From NCBI GenBank assembly GCA_015501075.1, contig JADNYJ010000011.1, positions 62,001 through 126,000 of the forward strand: a stretch of 64,000 nt of DNA, in the 5' to 3' direction. Shown piece by piece: positions 48,222 to 60,600 of this stretch (the first letter of the stretch is position 1; each line of letters starts with the position of its first letter). A program made the position numbers and the translations under genes. The DNA comes from Gymnopilus junonius. Lineage: Eukaryota > Basidiomycota > Agaricomycetes > Agaricales > Galerinaceae. Below the pieces are notes generated by a model. The model was not told the DNA's origin, ran no database searches, and saw nothing but the letters and a program-made list of their open reading frames with translations.

Positions 48222-51200
48222 ATGTCTGGAGGTGGAAAACGTTCTCCGCACTCTGCGCTCTCGACTCCTACACCTTCTGCTACTGCTTCTGCGCTTGCAC
48301 ACAGTCACAGTCCCACGGCCAACACGCAGACAAATTCTCTCCATACACAAAGACGTCAGCTTTCGACTCATTCCATTGCTAATTCCAACATGGGCGACAG
48401 GCCGAACATCGCTCTGCCTCTTACTCCGCCTGCTGATTATCTTGGCGGCAACGCCCACAGCAGCAAGGTCGGCGCGCCTTCGTTCGCTGCTGTCGTTTCA
48501 GCGTCGTCACCCACAGCGAGGTCGTCCTTTACTAGTATTTACTCTTCACAAGAACACGCACACTCTTCTTTGGCTTCAGCTCATATTTCGAACAAGAACA
48601 ACGTCAATAACAAGAGCAGCGACCTCAGCGGGGCCGATATTCCAGCTTCAGTTTCTACAGACCCTCCGCAGACTATTATAGTTACTGGTGACGCACATCG
48701 TCGAAGCCCTTCCGGCGGGTCTCTGACCTCTTCTTCTCGGTACCATTCCCCGCTTGCTAGTCCTGGCGGTTCTGCGGGCAACAGCGGACATTCAATTCAC
48801 TCTGACGATGTGGAGCCTATGACTTTCTCCGTTCCTGATTCGTACAACGCCACAACCGTCACCGCCATGGTCCAGGAAGGAGGCAGCGTTATTGCTGTCG
48901 CTGGTGCCGGTGCTACTGGCAGCGACATTGACCCAGAAACAGACTCTGCTGGGCATGACAGCGGAGAGTCTTCAGATGACGTCGAGATTTACCTTGACAC
49001 GCTTGGGTTGCATGATTCGGCGGTACGCATGCATGTTCTGAATGCGAGCCACACGACGGGTAAGCGTTCCTTGTTCATTCTTTCTTCCCCGCTAGATGCT
49101 CTCCATTTTATATGTTCCTCGTTTCTTTGTTCGCCTGCGAGCATTCATGCATGCATGATAACGATATTACACCTGCTTGCCACCTTCTTCTCCGGAGGAT
49201 CGTGGCTGTTCTCGTTTCTTTCTCTCTTTCTCTTTCATTCTCGTTTTTCCTGCACACGTCGAGGAAGTTGCAGCACCCTGGTCTGCTCAGGGTTCAGCTT
49301 CAACGCGTCATTCCGCTCTTTTGCTCTCATTTGATGCGCATATATCCAACTATCTGACTCATGGAAACACCACGCTCATTGTCATCTCCGTTCTTTTTTC
49401 TAGGCGAAAGCGACAGCGGACCCACTTCGAGGTCAAGTCCCAATCCAAAGCCCCTATCCGGCCAGCACAGCCAAGGTCAGGTGTCGGCGTCGGTCCCCGG
49501 CGACTTACCCATTTCGTCTCAGTTTGGTGCTCAGACCCTTCAGGACCAACAACGACAACAGACCCCGAATTCGACTATCCCTCCTTCCAATTCCAATTCC
49601 AATAACTCTATCGCCTCTTTGAACGCGTTAAATCCGAATTCAAATTACAATTTCGGGGCATTGCGCGTTGTTTCGCCTTCATTGCAGCCGTCTGCGGCCG
49701 TAACGGGGGTGGATGGGAGTGGTGGCGCATTTGTTAATGGTGGTGGTCCCGCCGCTAGGAATATTCTCTCTCCATTGTCCGTGCCCCTGTCCACTTCTTT
49801 GTCCACTTCTCCTTCAAATAATTCGTCCTCGACCGAGGCTTTGGAGCATAATCAACGTTTGCAATCCCAGCAGCTTGCCGTGCCACTGTTCCGAGATCAG
49901 CAGCAGCAGCGCCAGATACCAACGCCCAATCAAGTCCGCAACCCCCCTAGTGCACCTGTGTATTCCACTATCCCCCTTCCTACGGTGGACGACCGCAGCC
50001 AGAGTTTTGATTCATCTGAGTACGACAATGCTTCCGCTGGTTTTGGACCTCAGCAACTGCAGTTAAATTTGGATAGGCAACACCAGCGTCATCTTCAATT
50101 GCAACAACAACAGCAGGATCACCATCAGCAGCAGCAGCAGCGAATGTATGGGCATGGGCATTCTGGGATTGAGGGGACCACGCATGGACCTGCGGAGATT
50201 AGTATCTCTGGCATGGCGGGCCTTTCTCTTAGCGGCGATGCTGCGCGGAACCAGCAACAACAATTTTCACTTGGGATAACATCGTCTCAGACGCTTCCTT
50301 CCATCAGTACCAGCGTGCCGTTCGATTTTGATTCTTCTCCGAATACCTATACCGGTCCTAACGCCGACTCTTCTAATCCACACACCTCGTCAGTGTTCCC
50401 TACTTCCGCTTCCGATTCGACCTTGTTTGGAGGCCCTGCTAGTGCCAGTGCTTCAACTGGGAATTTAAATTTGGGTCCCAAAACGCCAAATGTGTATATC
50501 AATGGGCTTCCTCCTCATTTCCCGGAAGACCAGTTGTTCGCGCTTGCTTCTCCTTTTGGGGAGATTCGTAGCGTGAGGACGTTTACGAGACATGTGAGGG
50601 ATAGTGAAGTGGTTATGGGTTCGTGCTGTGAGTGTTGCTTTTCCCGTCTATTCAAATACTTTTTTTTTGGAGTTTTTGCTCAATGAGTGTCGTAATTAGG
50701 TTTGAAACGATAGACGCTGCAGAAAAATGCATCATTTCATTGAGAAGATATAGGAACTTGCATCCTACCTTCTCCAAGGTATGCTATATCTCCTCTTGCC
50801 GTATCTTATTCTTATCGACGTTGGTTCAATAGCAAATTCATAAAATTCCTGGAACCATTTACGCCCAGGTTCCAGTGGCGCTTCCCATTTTTCATGGGAT
50901 GAGCCTGGCGGCGGTGATTCTGGTGAAAGTTCGCCTGGTGGCTCCGGTAGTTCAGGTCCTCTCAGTACCGATGCCACGTTCAAGGCGAGGATGGAGAGTT
51001 TGCAGGACCCAACTAGTACCAATCTTTATATGGAAGGGTAAGTCCTGTGTTATGTCTTATTTCCGTAAGTTTAAAACCAACTAACTTCTTTACATAGACT
51101 TCCGTTGAGCATCGACGAACCTGTGAGTGCTTTAATTTCGGCGTTGACATTCAAAGTTATCATTAAGGTTATACTTGTGCTTATATGCGTTCATTACAGA

Positions 51201-53436
51201 CTCTCTCTGCTCTAGTATCTCCGCACAGAATCAGCAGCAGTCGATTCTTCCAGACGAGGTTGAGTAACCCCCGAGGATCATCGCATTTGTGAGGTAAGTT
51301 TAACCTCCTTTATCCTCTCTGACGTTGTCCGTTTTCTGACTACCTCTTTTCTCGCCCTCTTGCAGACTTGAAACTCGAACGGGTGCCGAGGAGATCATTG
51401 AGCGCCTTCATGGACGTATGGTCCGCGGATGGAATGATACCGGCAGTCGGATCTCTGTTAGGTTCGCTGATACGAGTGAACAAAGGGAATTGAGGGTATG
51501 TTTCTTACCTCATCTTCTTATCCTTTAGTCTGGAATCTGACAGCGACCTTGCAGAGGCAAGAACGCTCCGCACAAGAAGGCGACAGTGGCTCTCCGGCTC
51601 GGTTAACCATAGCTCAAGCTGCGTTGTTGAATCTCAGAGGCCAGCAGCTGAGGCCCAGCAATTCTAGCTCTCCTATCAACGGTCAGACTGAGCGTGTGCC
51701 TTCTGGGTCTGCCAGGGCTGGAGGCTTCACTACCTCTGTTTCTGCGCCTGATTTTTCATCCAACGCGCATTTGAATTTGCCACCTGTCATTGGGAGTTCC
51801 GGAGGTGGCCTTCAGGGCATTGGCATCGGCGGTGGAGGTGCTCCTGGGCTGGAGGTGGATTACTCTCTCGCGCCTGGCAAGAACGTTGTTGGGTCCAGGT
51901 CGAGATCGCCTTATGAGCTTCAATCTCATGGTCAATATTCCTTTGGTCATACGCCCCCTCCGCCTCTTCCAACTTCGTTGCCTTCGTCATCTTCTGCGAC
52001 TAATCCGTCCATGAGTGCTCTTCTCGATTCGTTGAGGAGTACTGGAGTCCCCTTCCAGCCTAGTTCTGCAGGTGGATTTGGAGTAACCTCTTCTGCTGCC
52101 GTTGGTGAATACGACTACAATTCCATGCCCGGGCAGGGGCATCATCACCAACAGTATCATCAAGACCAGCATCTTCAACAGCACCAGCATCATCTCCCGA
52201 CCATGCAAAGCCTTGATAGCTTTTCTCATCAATACGGTCACTCTCAGCCTCGTCCTGCACCAGCGTATACCAGGTCGGGCTATACCCCAACTGAGGAATA
52301 CATCATGCGTGCTCACGCAGAGAACGCTGCGATTGCTCATGTCCAAGCACAGCAACAGCAGCTCGCAGAGCGGAGGAGGCCTGCGCCGTTGGATTGAGGA
52401 GACGGAGGAGTGCGGAAGATTCCGAAGGGCAAGATTACCAGGATTCCATGGTTGGCGAAGGTGGTGCTGCGAATATTGCGGTTGGTGTTCGTGCGTATCG
52501 TGCTCAAGCCTCTTTTGGAGGGTCGGCGCAGTGGGTTCTGGGCCTTCTCCTTCGTTGGGAATGTTGAGTTCGTCGGCTTCAATGCCCTCGATGTCCTCCT
52601 TGACTGGTGGGGTTTCTGGTTCGTCCATGTCCGCCGCGTCCTCTCCGTTAATGGGTGTGGCCGAAGAAGATTATCAGGGGAACGATGCAGTACAGAGGCA
52701 TACCACCAACATCTATCAGGCCCATGTTAACGCTCGCCTGGCGAGAGAACATCATGTTCAACGCCCTCCCATGCCACTTTCTCCTTCCATCGGTGCTCTG
52801 CCTCCTACTCAGGAATCGTCCTCTTCTCTATCCAATGCCGCTGGCGACGCGATCGACTACCAACACGTAGCTGCCCATATGAGGTCGACGACGTTGCCCC
52901 AGCACCGTCCAAAGAACGGGGCATTATCAGCAGAACAGCATGAGTATGCCTGCGCAGAATTTGAGGACGCCTCAGCATGCAGCTGTTGCAGCCTTGTCGG
53001 CCCAAGAGGGATTGATGGTGCACCTGGTTCTAGTGTGATCATTCACGAAAATGAGGGTCAGGAATATCAGCAACAGCAGCATGGTTCGAGGAGGGAGGGA
53101 ACGGGAATGGTCATTCGGCTGGTTCTTCCGCTCATGCCACATCCGGAGTGAACAGATCACCCATCTTTGGAGATTCGGTCGACTCATCATCCGCTGGGCA
53201 TTCTCCGTCGCCTTCGCTCATTTCTCCAACTCTACTTATTCAAGCCAGACGCCTTCAACTCTGAGTCCTGCTACGCCGTTCTTTGGTTCTTTCAACAGCC
53301 AATCGGAAGGATTCGGCGAGAAGAATGGTTCGAGTAACATGGACCAGCATCAACACCAACAGTCGAAGAAACATGGATCGACTGGAGGTGCTATGACTCC
53401 TAGTTCGTTGAGAAGTCTTACCTCTGAGGGTGCGTA
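48222..53436 (+). CDS. Large two-RRM RNA-binding protein
   Basis: Start MSGGGKRSPHSALSTPTPS at 48222. Exon 1 ends at 49059 and exon 2 starts at 49404. A long Ser/Asn/Gln/Pro-rich disordered N-terminus with polyglutamine runs (about 50095-50145) leads to RRM1: NVYINGLPPHFPEDQLFALA, GEIRSVRTFTR, then YGFVLFETIDAAEKCI (about 50490-50770). RRM2 follows: STNLYMEGLPLSIDEPTLS, IIAFVRLETRTGAEEII and VRFADTSEQRELR (about 51010-51500). The paired RRMs resemble the RBMS/MSSP type. A long His/Gln/Ser-rich C-terminus runs to about 53436. Likely a post-transcriptional regulator binding A/U-rich RNA. One-base shifts are needed near 50614, 50873 and 51270, and several more between 52390 and 53230, mostly in short homopolymers. 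Confidence 0.75.
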
Positions 53437-54556
53437 GGCTCTGGAGTACTTGCTCTCAGGAGTCGCCTGCTTAGGTACGCGAGCTTGTAATTGCTTCTGA
53501 AAATGTTTTTGATGGCGTTGTTCTACAGCAGACTGGCATGAACGCTTATGTTTCTTGTGTTCGACCTTCTGCAACCTGCTGTCTTCTTCCTACCTTCATA
53601 AGCACCATACTTTGCTGTTCCTTCCTGCGTGATACCCTATACTTATTCTCGTTTGCATTTGCATGCAGTCGGTTCTTCATGTTTTTTGACTTACGTCCCC
53701 GTGTTCCCTACCCCCGCTCTCTTTTTGTCTGTTGCCCTATGTGTTTCTTCTCCTATGGAAGCCGGCACGTCGGTTTATCGCCTGTCTATACCTCTATTAC
53801 TACCCTTTCTAAGTTTTACTTGAGCGAATTCCTATTGTAATCGACTTTTTTCCCATTCACATCGACGTAGATTGTTACTGTAGTGTACATACACATTCAC
53901 TTTGAGGCAGACCAGAACAGTTTCTCCGTAGCTAGCGAGCGTTTCTCGCACTTCTCTTTTATGTTATATATAACATCGCGTAGTAGTACCTGTTATAATG
54001 CAATTTGTTCAGCGTGTCTATAAGGCGGTCGCATTCCTCAATATTTGACAGCTTACGATAGAAAAGGCCGACTCTAACGGAAAGGAACACAGGACTGTTC
54101 TGAGAATAGTGTTATCATGCTAGATAACGGAAAAGTAATAAATTGAAGTGAAGATGACAGATGTATGATCCAATTTTACTATGTATATTCGACTTCGAAC
54201 TAACTTTAGGTGCCACAAAACGACCGTAATCAAAGGTGGTCAGATGACCACTCCATGAATAGGAAATGTGACTTACCCGCTTTATCCTCCTTGCTGAGGT
54301 TGTGTTTTTCTCTAGAACAAAATAGTTACCTTGTTTTTCAAAATTTTAACGCTCTCGCCAAGTTTGATCCTTAACATTTATATTCCAAAGGTGGGAATGA
54401 TATTAGACCGCCGATCAATCAATGGGTAGTGTGAGCTAGACCCTTCATTCATCGGCATGCTCGCTATAGGATGGTCCTATCTGTGTTCCTGGCCTTTCCT
54501 CTGTCAATCCATCATCTTTCCTCATACTCGACTAACTTGCCGGCCGGGAGTCCGCA
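53437..54556. other. 3' region of the RRM gene and intergenic DNA
   Basis: Pyrimidine-rich 3' untranslated-type sequence to about 53900, then AT-rich intergenic DNA before the second GT61 gene. Frame 53538-53840 is not supported. Confidence 0.45.
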
Positions 54557-56492
54557 ATGTGGACCAGAAAACAGCAGACTGCTCTTGGATTGGTATTTTG
54601 CTTCGCGTCCTTGCTTTTAATATTCAGTGCACGAAACCATATCTCTGAACATGCATCCCAAATCCTACTACCTTTTCCGGGGTGGCGAAGACATCTACCC
54701 TAGTGGAGGACTCGCCTGCACCAATTCTTGACCTCGTCCATGAAAATACTTCTATCACAGAGACTACTCTTCCAGGAGGCGCGCCCACATGCGGATTCAC
54801 TATATTTGATAGATTGTATGTTCGCAATGGACGATCTACGTTGTCACTTCAAACTCGAGTGCATTTCCACATCTCAAGAAGGTCATTTCTCTTCCTGAAG
54901 ACAGAGTGAATTGGAAGAAGCTCGACCCTACGGACAAGGTGAGTTGCTCGCGTGATCCATTGTACTATTCCTTGGGAATGACGGCGGAGTGTAGGAAATG
55001 CAGATCATCAGTCCAGAAAGAGCAGAGACAGTTCTAGGGGATCATGCCATTGTATTGGACGGCGTGACCATAATCCTATACGATACTAAGCAATTTATGG
55101 CGGTAAGTTGTTGTGTTTTCCCCATCATTACAGGCGTTGGCACTCAAATACTGTAGCATTACTACCACTGGTGGGGAGAAATAATTCTAGGCGCCATCAG
55201 GATATATTCCACGATGTCTCTGGTCCCCGGAATCAAGACACCTTTGGCCGAAATTTCTCGATTTCTCTTACCGGTATGTCGAAATACATCAATGAACGGC
55301 AGTGCTAATAAAAAATGAGTGCAGCTGATCCCGGATCAGAGTTGGAGGATCGCGCTGGAGTGAATGGACCTCTAATGCGTGCTGCGTTCCCGACGGCTTC
55401 TATCGAACGAGGAGACCACTGGCAAGATTTCATCGCACTTAACCAGACCTTCGTCTTTGAGCGTGCCATGATCGTCAGTAGGACGGGTGCTCATCAAAGG
55501 TGAGATATTATAACTTTTAAGTGTAACTCATTTACCATGCATTATTATAGTCCCCTTGCTGGCCTTTGGGGGAAGATGGTTTCAAGCACGATGAACGTCA
55601 CAGTACCTGATCGTTTTTGGGAACCCCTCCGACTACGACTTGTCAAGAATACAGTTGGCTACTTTCCCGTCTTGGATGACACTGGTGCCGTTCTGACCGG
55701 TCATAAATCATCGGCGCCTATTGTTACTTATGTTTCAAGACAAAGAACCGGTCGAAGATTAACGGAGGATGACCACCAGGGGCTGATTAAGTCGTTACTG
55801 GAACTGGAAGCTGACGGGTTGATTGAACTCAATATAGCGGTTATGGAAACAATGACGTTCTCAAAGCAGATTGAGACTGTGGCGAGAAGCACGGTGAGTG
55901 TTTCAGAGAAATTTTTTACATTTTATGCTTTCTGATATCTGATATCTGATATAACGAAAAGATTATGGTTGGAGTACATGGCAATGGCTTAACCGTAAGT
56001 CGCTGTTACTTTGGGAAAATTTTATACTGAACGTTTCCGGAAAGCATCAACTCTGGATGCCACCCTCTTCTCGGTCGACAGTCATAGAGATACTCTACCC
56101 TGGTGGTAAGCACTGTTATTATTGCACTGAAATGGTCAACTTACGGTCTGGTAGATTATTTACACGACTACGAAATGCTCGCAAGGAACATGGGGCACAT
56201 TGTAATCATTCATTCTCGATATTAAGAGCTACCGGCTGATAACAACTTTTTTTTCTTAATCCAGCACTACGCCGTGTGGAATGACACGACTCTAACGTAT
56301 AAACCCGGTGAATGGTTCAAAGGAACGCATGTAGGCGACGGCAAGAAGTTTCATGGACGTGTGTCCTTACAGTCTCTGTCATTCTAAACATTGTTAATGT
56401 TCTGTCGTCTAGCTTCTATTCCGGTTCATGGGCCAACTGTTGCTCAAATCATAAGAGAGCGTCTGCTAGTCAATGATCGAGATGTAAAGTAG
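54557..56492 (+). CDS. GT61-family (DUF563) glycosyltransferase, copy B
   Basis: ATG at 54557 gives MWTRKQQTALGLVFCFASLL, a type II signal-anchor. Then TSITETTLPGGAPTCG with RLYVRNG, IYVVTSNSSAFPHLKK, AIVLDGVTIILYD, HYYHWWGEIILGAIRIYS, GDHWQDFIALNQTFVFERA, RFWEPLRLRLVKNTVGYFP, PIVTYVSRQRTGRRL, MVGVHGNGLT, HQLWMPPSSRSTVIEILYPGG and HYAVWNDTTLTYKPGEWFKG. It ends VNDRDVK at 56490-56492. Every block has a counterpart in copy A. Short introns interrupt it throughout. One-base shifts are needed near 54677 (TTTTCCGGGG) and 54835. Function as for copy A: membrane-bound glycosyl transfer, substrate unknown. Confidence 0.8.
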
Positions 56493-56588
56493 TAATATTA
56501 CAGCTGTAAAGCAACATGAGTTACATGGAACTAGACCGTGCGTCTAGAATATAACAAAACTAAGTACAAATATTGTGATCCTGTTCAA

Positions 56589-57560
56589 CTATACGGCCTT
56601 GGCCTGATGTTGTTCTTCGCCACCATCTTCAACAGGGTCCCAAGGAGGTTCCACATCCGGCAGTGGAGGATCTTCGTCCAGCTCGCCTCGCAGTCCAGTG
56701 GAAACGCTGCTCTCTTTCAAAGCAACCAGTCGGAAGAGCGGATAAAATACCCTCTTGCCCTCCTTATTAACCCTCGCTTTGAAATTCCCCGCGCTGGAGC
56801 TATGCACCCACTTGGCGTCGACCTTGGCACTCCCCACGTCCGCCATAGGCGGCTGGGCACTCAATCCCAGCGCCACGGTAGCACCGGCGGATGAAGAAAG
56901 GAACCTGGCGTAGGAGGAGCATCGATGCACTTCGGAAACGATGACGTAGCCTTTTTGGAGTTCTTTTGCGGCCAGGAGGCGGCGCAGCTTTCCCGGCGGG
57001 CTGATAGTGAGAATGGTATCGTTGTCCATTGCGAGAACGGCGCCCTTGTTGGAATTGAATTTGAAGGAAGCCTTGACTGAGCATTCAACGAGAGCAGGTG
57101 TTTGCCTATGCAAAACAAACAAATTGGGTCGCGTGAATTCTTGTCTGTCATCGACATCGATACGGAAAACTCACCCCGCAATGTCAGCATCCACACTAAC
57201 CTGTTGAGCATTCCTAGATGTGACCCATGTCGTTCCTTCCGTCGAGTCTACTCCGTGTTCTACAGGTTTAGGAATATCATATTTCTCCGCTATCCCCTCT
57301 TCGTATATGTTTCCTTCCTTTAGAAACACACCTATGGGCTTCTTCCTCTAGATTGCGATCCTGAGTTTGCCTTTCCGACCCTGCGTGATTCGACCATAGT
57401 CTCCTGGTGTTACGGACACCTCTGGGTCCCAGTTTGGATACTTGTGACTTGAGCGGACGATGAGGTCGACAAATAGTCGTTCACTGGCGGGCATGCCAGT
57501 ATCAATGGGCAAAAAAGATGGGAATGGTTATAGTGCTGCAGAGAGTGGGGTCTCTTCAGT
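56589..57560 (-). CDS. Uncharacterised basidiomycete-type protein
   Basis: Read on the minus strand from about 57560: MPASERLFVDLIVRSSHKYP, NWDPEVSVTPGDYGRI and RKKPIGVFLKEGNIYEEG. Then IPKPVEHGVDSTEGTTWVTS and SVDADIAG, and after an intron TPALVECSVKASFKFNS, GAVLAMDNDTILTISPPG, GYVIVSEVHRCSSYARFL, KWVHSSSAGNFKARVN and FYPLFRLVALKE. It ends in an acidic Pro-rich tail (stop at 56589). The regular beta-rich, cysteine-poor sequence with conserved-looking Gly/Trp motifs suggests one folded domain. I have the impression of having seen similar proteins in mushroom genomes but know no function. No signal peptide or membrane helix in the visible part. The N-terminal exons upstream of 57560 are unresolved, and one frame change lies near 57345. 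Confidence 0.6.
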
Positions 57561-57699
57561 CGCCCAAAGCACATTTTAAGCGACGCTTGGATCAGATCCG
57601 ATACTAGGACGCCAGTTTCCTCGAGGCCGCCGTACTTTACATGTGTGCATTTGGAGGTATTAGGATTTAAAATGCAAGGTTCCACCGTTCACGAGGAGG

Positions 57700-60600
57700 T
57701 GAGTGTAAAAGAAGGATTGAAGTCAAAGCAAAATGTAGGATGGGTTCATCTTGCATGAGTCTAAGTTCACGAATTCAACAACTGCTTTTAAAGCCCTTCT
57801 GCGCTATAATAACCAGATGTTCGCAAATCGGAGAACCCCTTCTTCCCTATAAGTCTGTGGCAGTAATTTTTAGATTGATCAGAAGACGACAAGACGTGAA
57901 AGTCATGGCAGACCAGAATTCCTACTTTTGCCAAAATAAAACTGTGCTGGTTTATTACAGACAATCCACGATTTACCAGATGCAGAGTACCAGAGTTAAT
58001 ATTCTCTTGAAATTACCAGAGGGTCTGATATCTGCGACACGATTTTCCCGGAAGCGAATTCCGAGCAGATGCATAATCATCAACACGAGGACAACGGAAC
58101 TTGCTTCATTACTTGAGGCTTGAACAATATTCCAAAACGAAGGGCTTCGCGAGAGATTAATGATTAATCTCGAACCCAGATACAATTAATTGAACCTCTG
58201 TTAAGATAGGTGCCCGGTGCCCTGTGAGGTTAGCACCATCGACAAACCTCGAGAATCGTTAAGCATGCGTTATGGTAGCCAGAAGTAAACTTGGATGCAA
58301 AGCATATATCGTATATGTTGATAAGCATCGATCAATCCGTTATTTCCGTCATGTAAAAGGCCTCACCGTAGAACGTGCGCAAATATCTGAAGCCACCCGC
58401 AAGGCTTCCGTATGAAGGCTGGTTAACTGATGCATGCCTGTACACAAACGGTTTCGATGAAGAGTAAATCAATACTTATGCTAAGCGCGTTGTCTTCAAG
58501 AACAAGTAATTCGTAAAAGGGGATCCAAATAATATAAACAGCACATGTCATGTCCAATTCAAGTTGCGTTGGCAGGACTAGACTCTAGAGGCCATTGGCC
58601 CATATAGCTGGCTCTTTTTGAAGAGGCTTTGGGAGAGAAATAGCGTAAGTAAGTATGTTGGGATCCGAAGTTATTGAAATGCTAAAGCGCTGGAGCGAGG
58701 AGGACCCCTGACATTAGACCAAAAGGACGGGGAGGTCGTTCCCGATTTACCGACAAATCGCCGAAAACCCCCAAAGGACGTCCCAATTCTGGACAAAATT
58801 TTTGAAAATCCGTGCGGACAAAAATCCCCAAAACCGGCCATTTTGTGGAACGTCGTTTGGTCTAATGTCAGGGGTCCTAGGCGAGCTTGCACTGCTGGGC
58901 AATTTGAACATCGGTATGATAAAAGAGGTAAAAGGCGCATGACTTGACGCGTGATGCATGATGCATGATGGCCGGTTCCGCCGCCAGTTACATCTTAGCA
59001 ATCCCTGTCTCCGCGTCATCGCCATCTGGGCTCGCCGCTCATTCACTTCCTTCACTCATTTAGTCTTCTCTTTCTTCGAAATTTAACCGAGAAGCCGACA
59101 TTAAAAACTTTTCAAAGTTCGTCATTAGGCTCTTAGTAGAAGCAGAGGTTGGCCGCTAACAGGTATTGCTTCATATCTACTCTTTTTTCGGGGGCTTTTT
59201 GGGCGTCGCTGATAACAATTTTCTGGAATAGTTCCTATTCCATGCACTCTAGGAGAGACAAAAGGGCATAGTTGGACGGACTGTTTGTTCCGAACATCGT
59301 CTTTCTGATTCATTTAGTGTTCAACCGCTTGAGACACGCGAACTGGGTATAGGGTTAATTATTCGGACGTGGAAGCAATCCGCTTTTTGTGAATATGTAA
59401 TGGATTGACAATGCCTTCTACCAACTGAAGTCGCTCTTGAGGTAAGCAGTCGACTTGTCTTTCATATGCCTCCTCTCTAAAGTTACTTACCAAGTTACTA
59501 AATCTACGATTGGTGTACCCGGTGCTCGTTCGGAATGCACAATTAAACCATAAACGTTTACCCGGCTGGCGTGACCGTGAACTCAATAAATGACATCAAG
59601 TAGGACACCTCGCTCACCCATAACATCATATGCTTGCTCACTCTTTTCACTATTCTGGTTCGTCTTCCCGGTTTTTCTTAAGTCCGAGGTCAAACATTGA
59701 TCGTATACTCGAGCAACAACATAGGCGATGTTCAAAATAGACGTTGATCCCCGAATTTGCCCATACGAAAAACTGCATTCTATCGATTTTGATGCTCTCG
59801 TGTGTCAGAGTTGGCTGAGTTGGTCTTCAGTACCATACCCAAGGGCTCAGAAGGTCAGAAAACGTGAAAGGCCAGCACAGTGGATGTTCATCAGTCACTA
59901 GTTACTGGCCGACTTATTCCCTCTTTTTCGCGAGAACTAGAACTTTGGAGTCTTATGGTTCCGGGTCAGGTTCAATCCCCACTTCTAAAAACTCACCCAT
60001 CCAACTCCGACATCTTTTTCATAGCAATTCATCGCAATTCGACGAGTTCAATCATGCCGATTCATATCTCTACACAGCTGAGTGCGAAAAAGATGATGTA
60101 AAGCAAACCACGCATTGACCTGATTCAGAGATCGTCGTATGGGCACCTGCACTCGTGGCAGATTCTTCTCGGTGATCCCGATTCAAGGTTCTGGGGTGAG
60201 ACGACAATTGCTCCAGATGGTATATACTTCGGGTATACTTAATTTGTACTGACTAGTTGGACCTTCGGGGCTCTTCGACCCTCCCTGTGTAATTCCGGAA
60301 TCCGTATCACGGACCGCAGGATCCTGGATCGATTGTCATTTCAATCTGTCGTATTGTGTTCCGACGCTGCACCAATCAAAGCGCGTATTCTTGGTCGATC
60401 TAGACCTTAACCTGGCGATAGCGATAATGATAACGACTGTCTTGCACACAGCGTACACAGCGCTGACCCTTCCCAGATGTGCCGACTGTATCGGAACCAG
60501 AACACCTTTATCCCACAGAACAGTCCTTGTCGTACATCGCTCGGACGTCCATATGGCCCCAATATCCAAGTGTGGTGAAGAAGTCATCTTCTGAACCACT

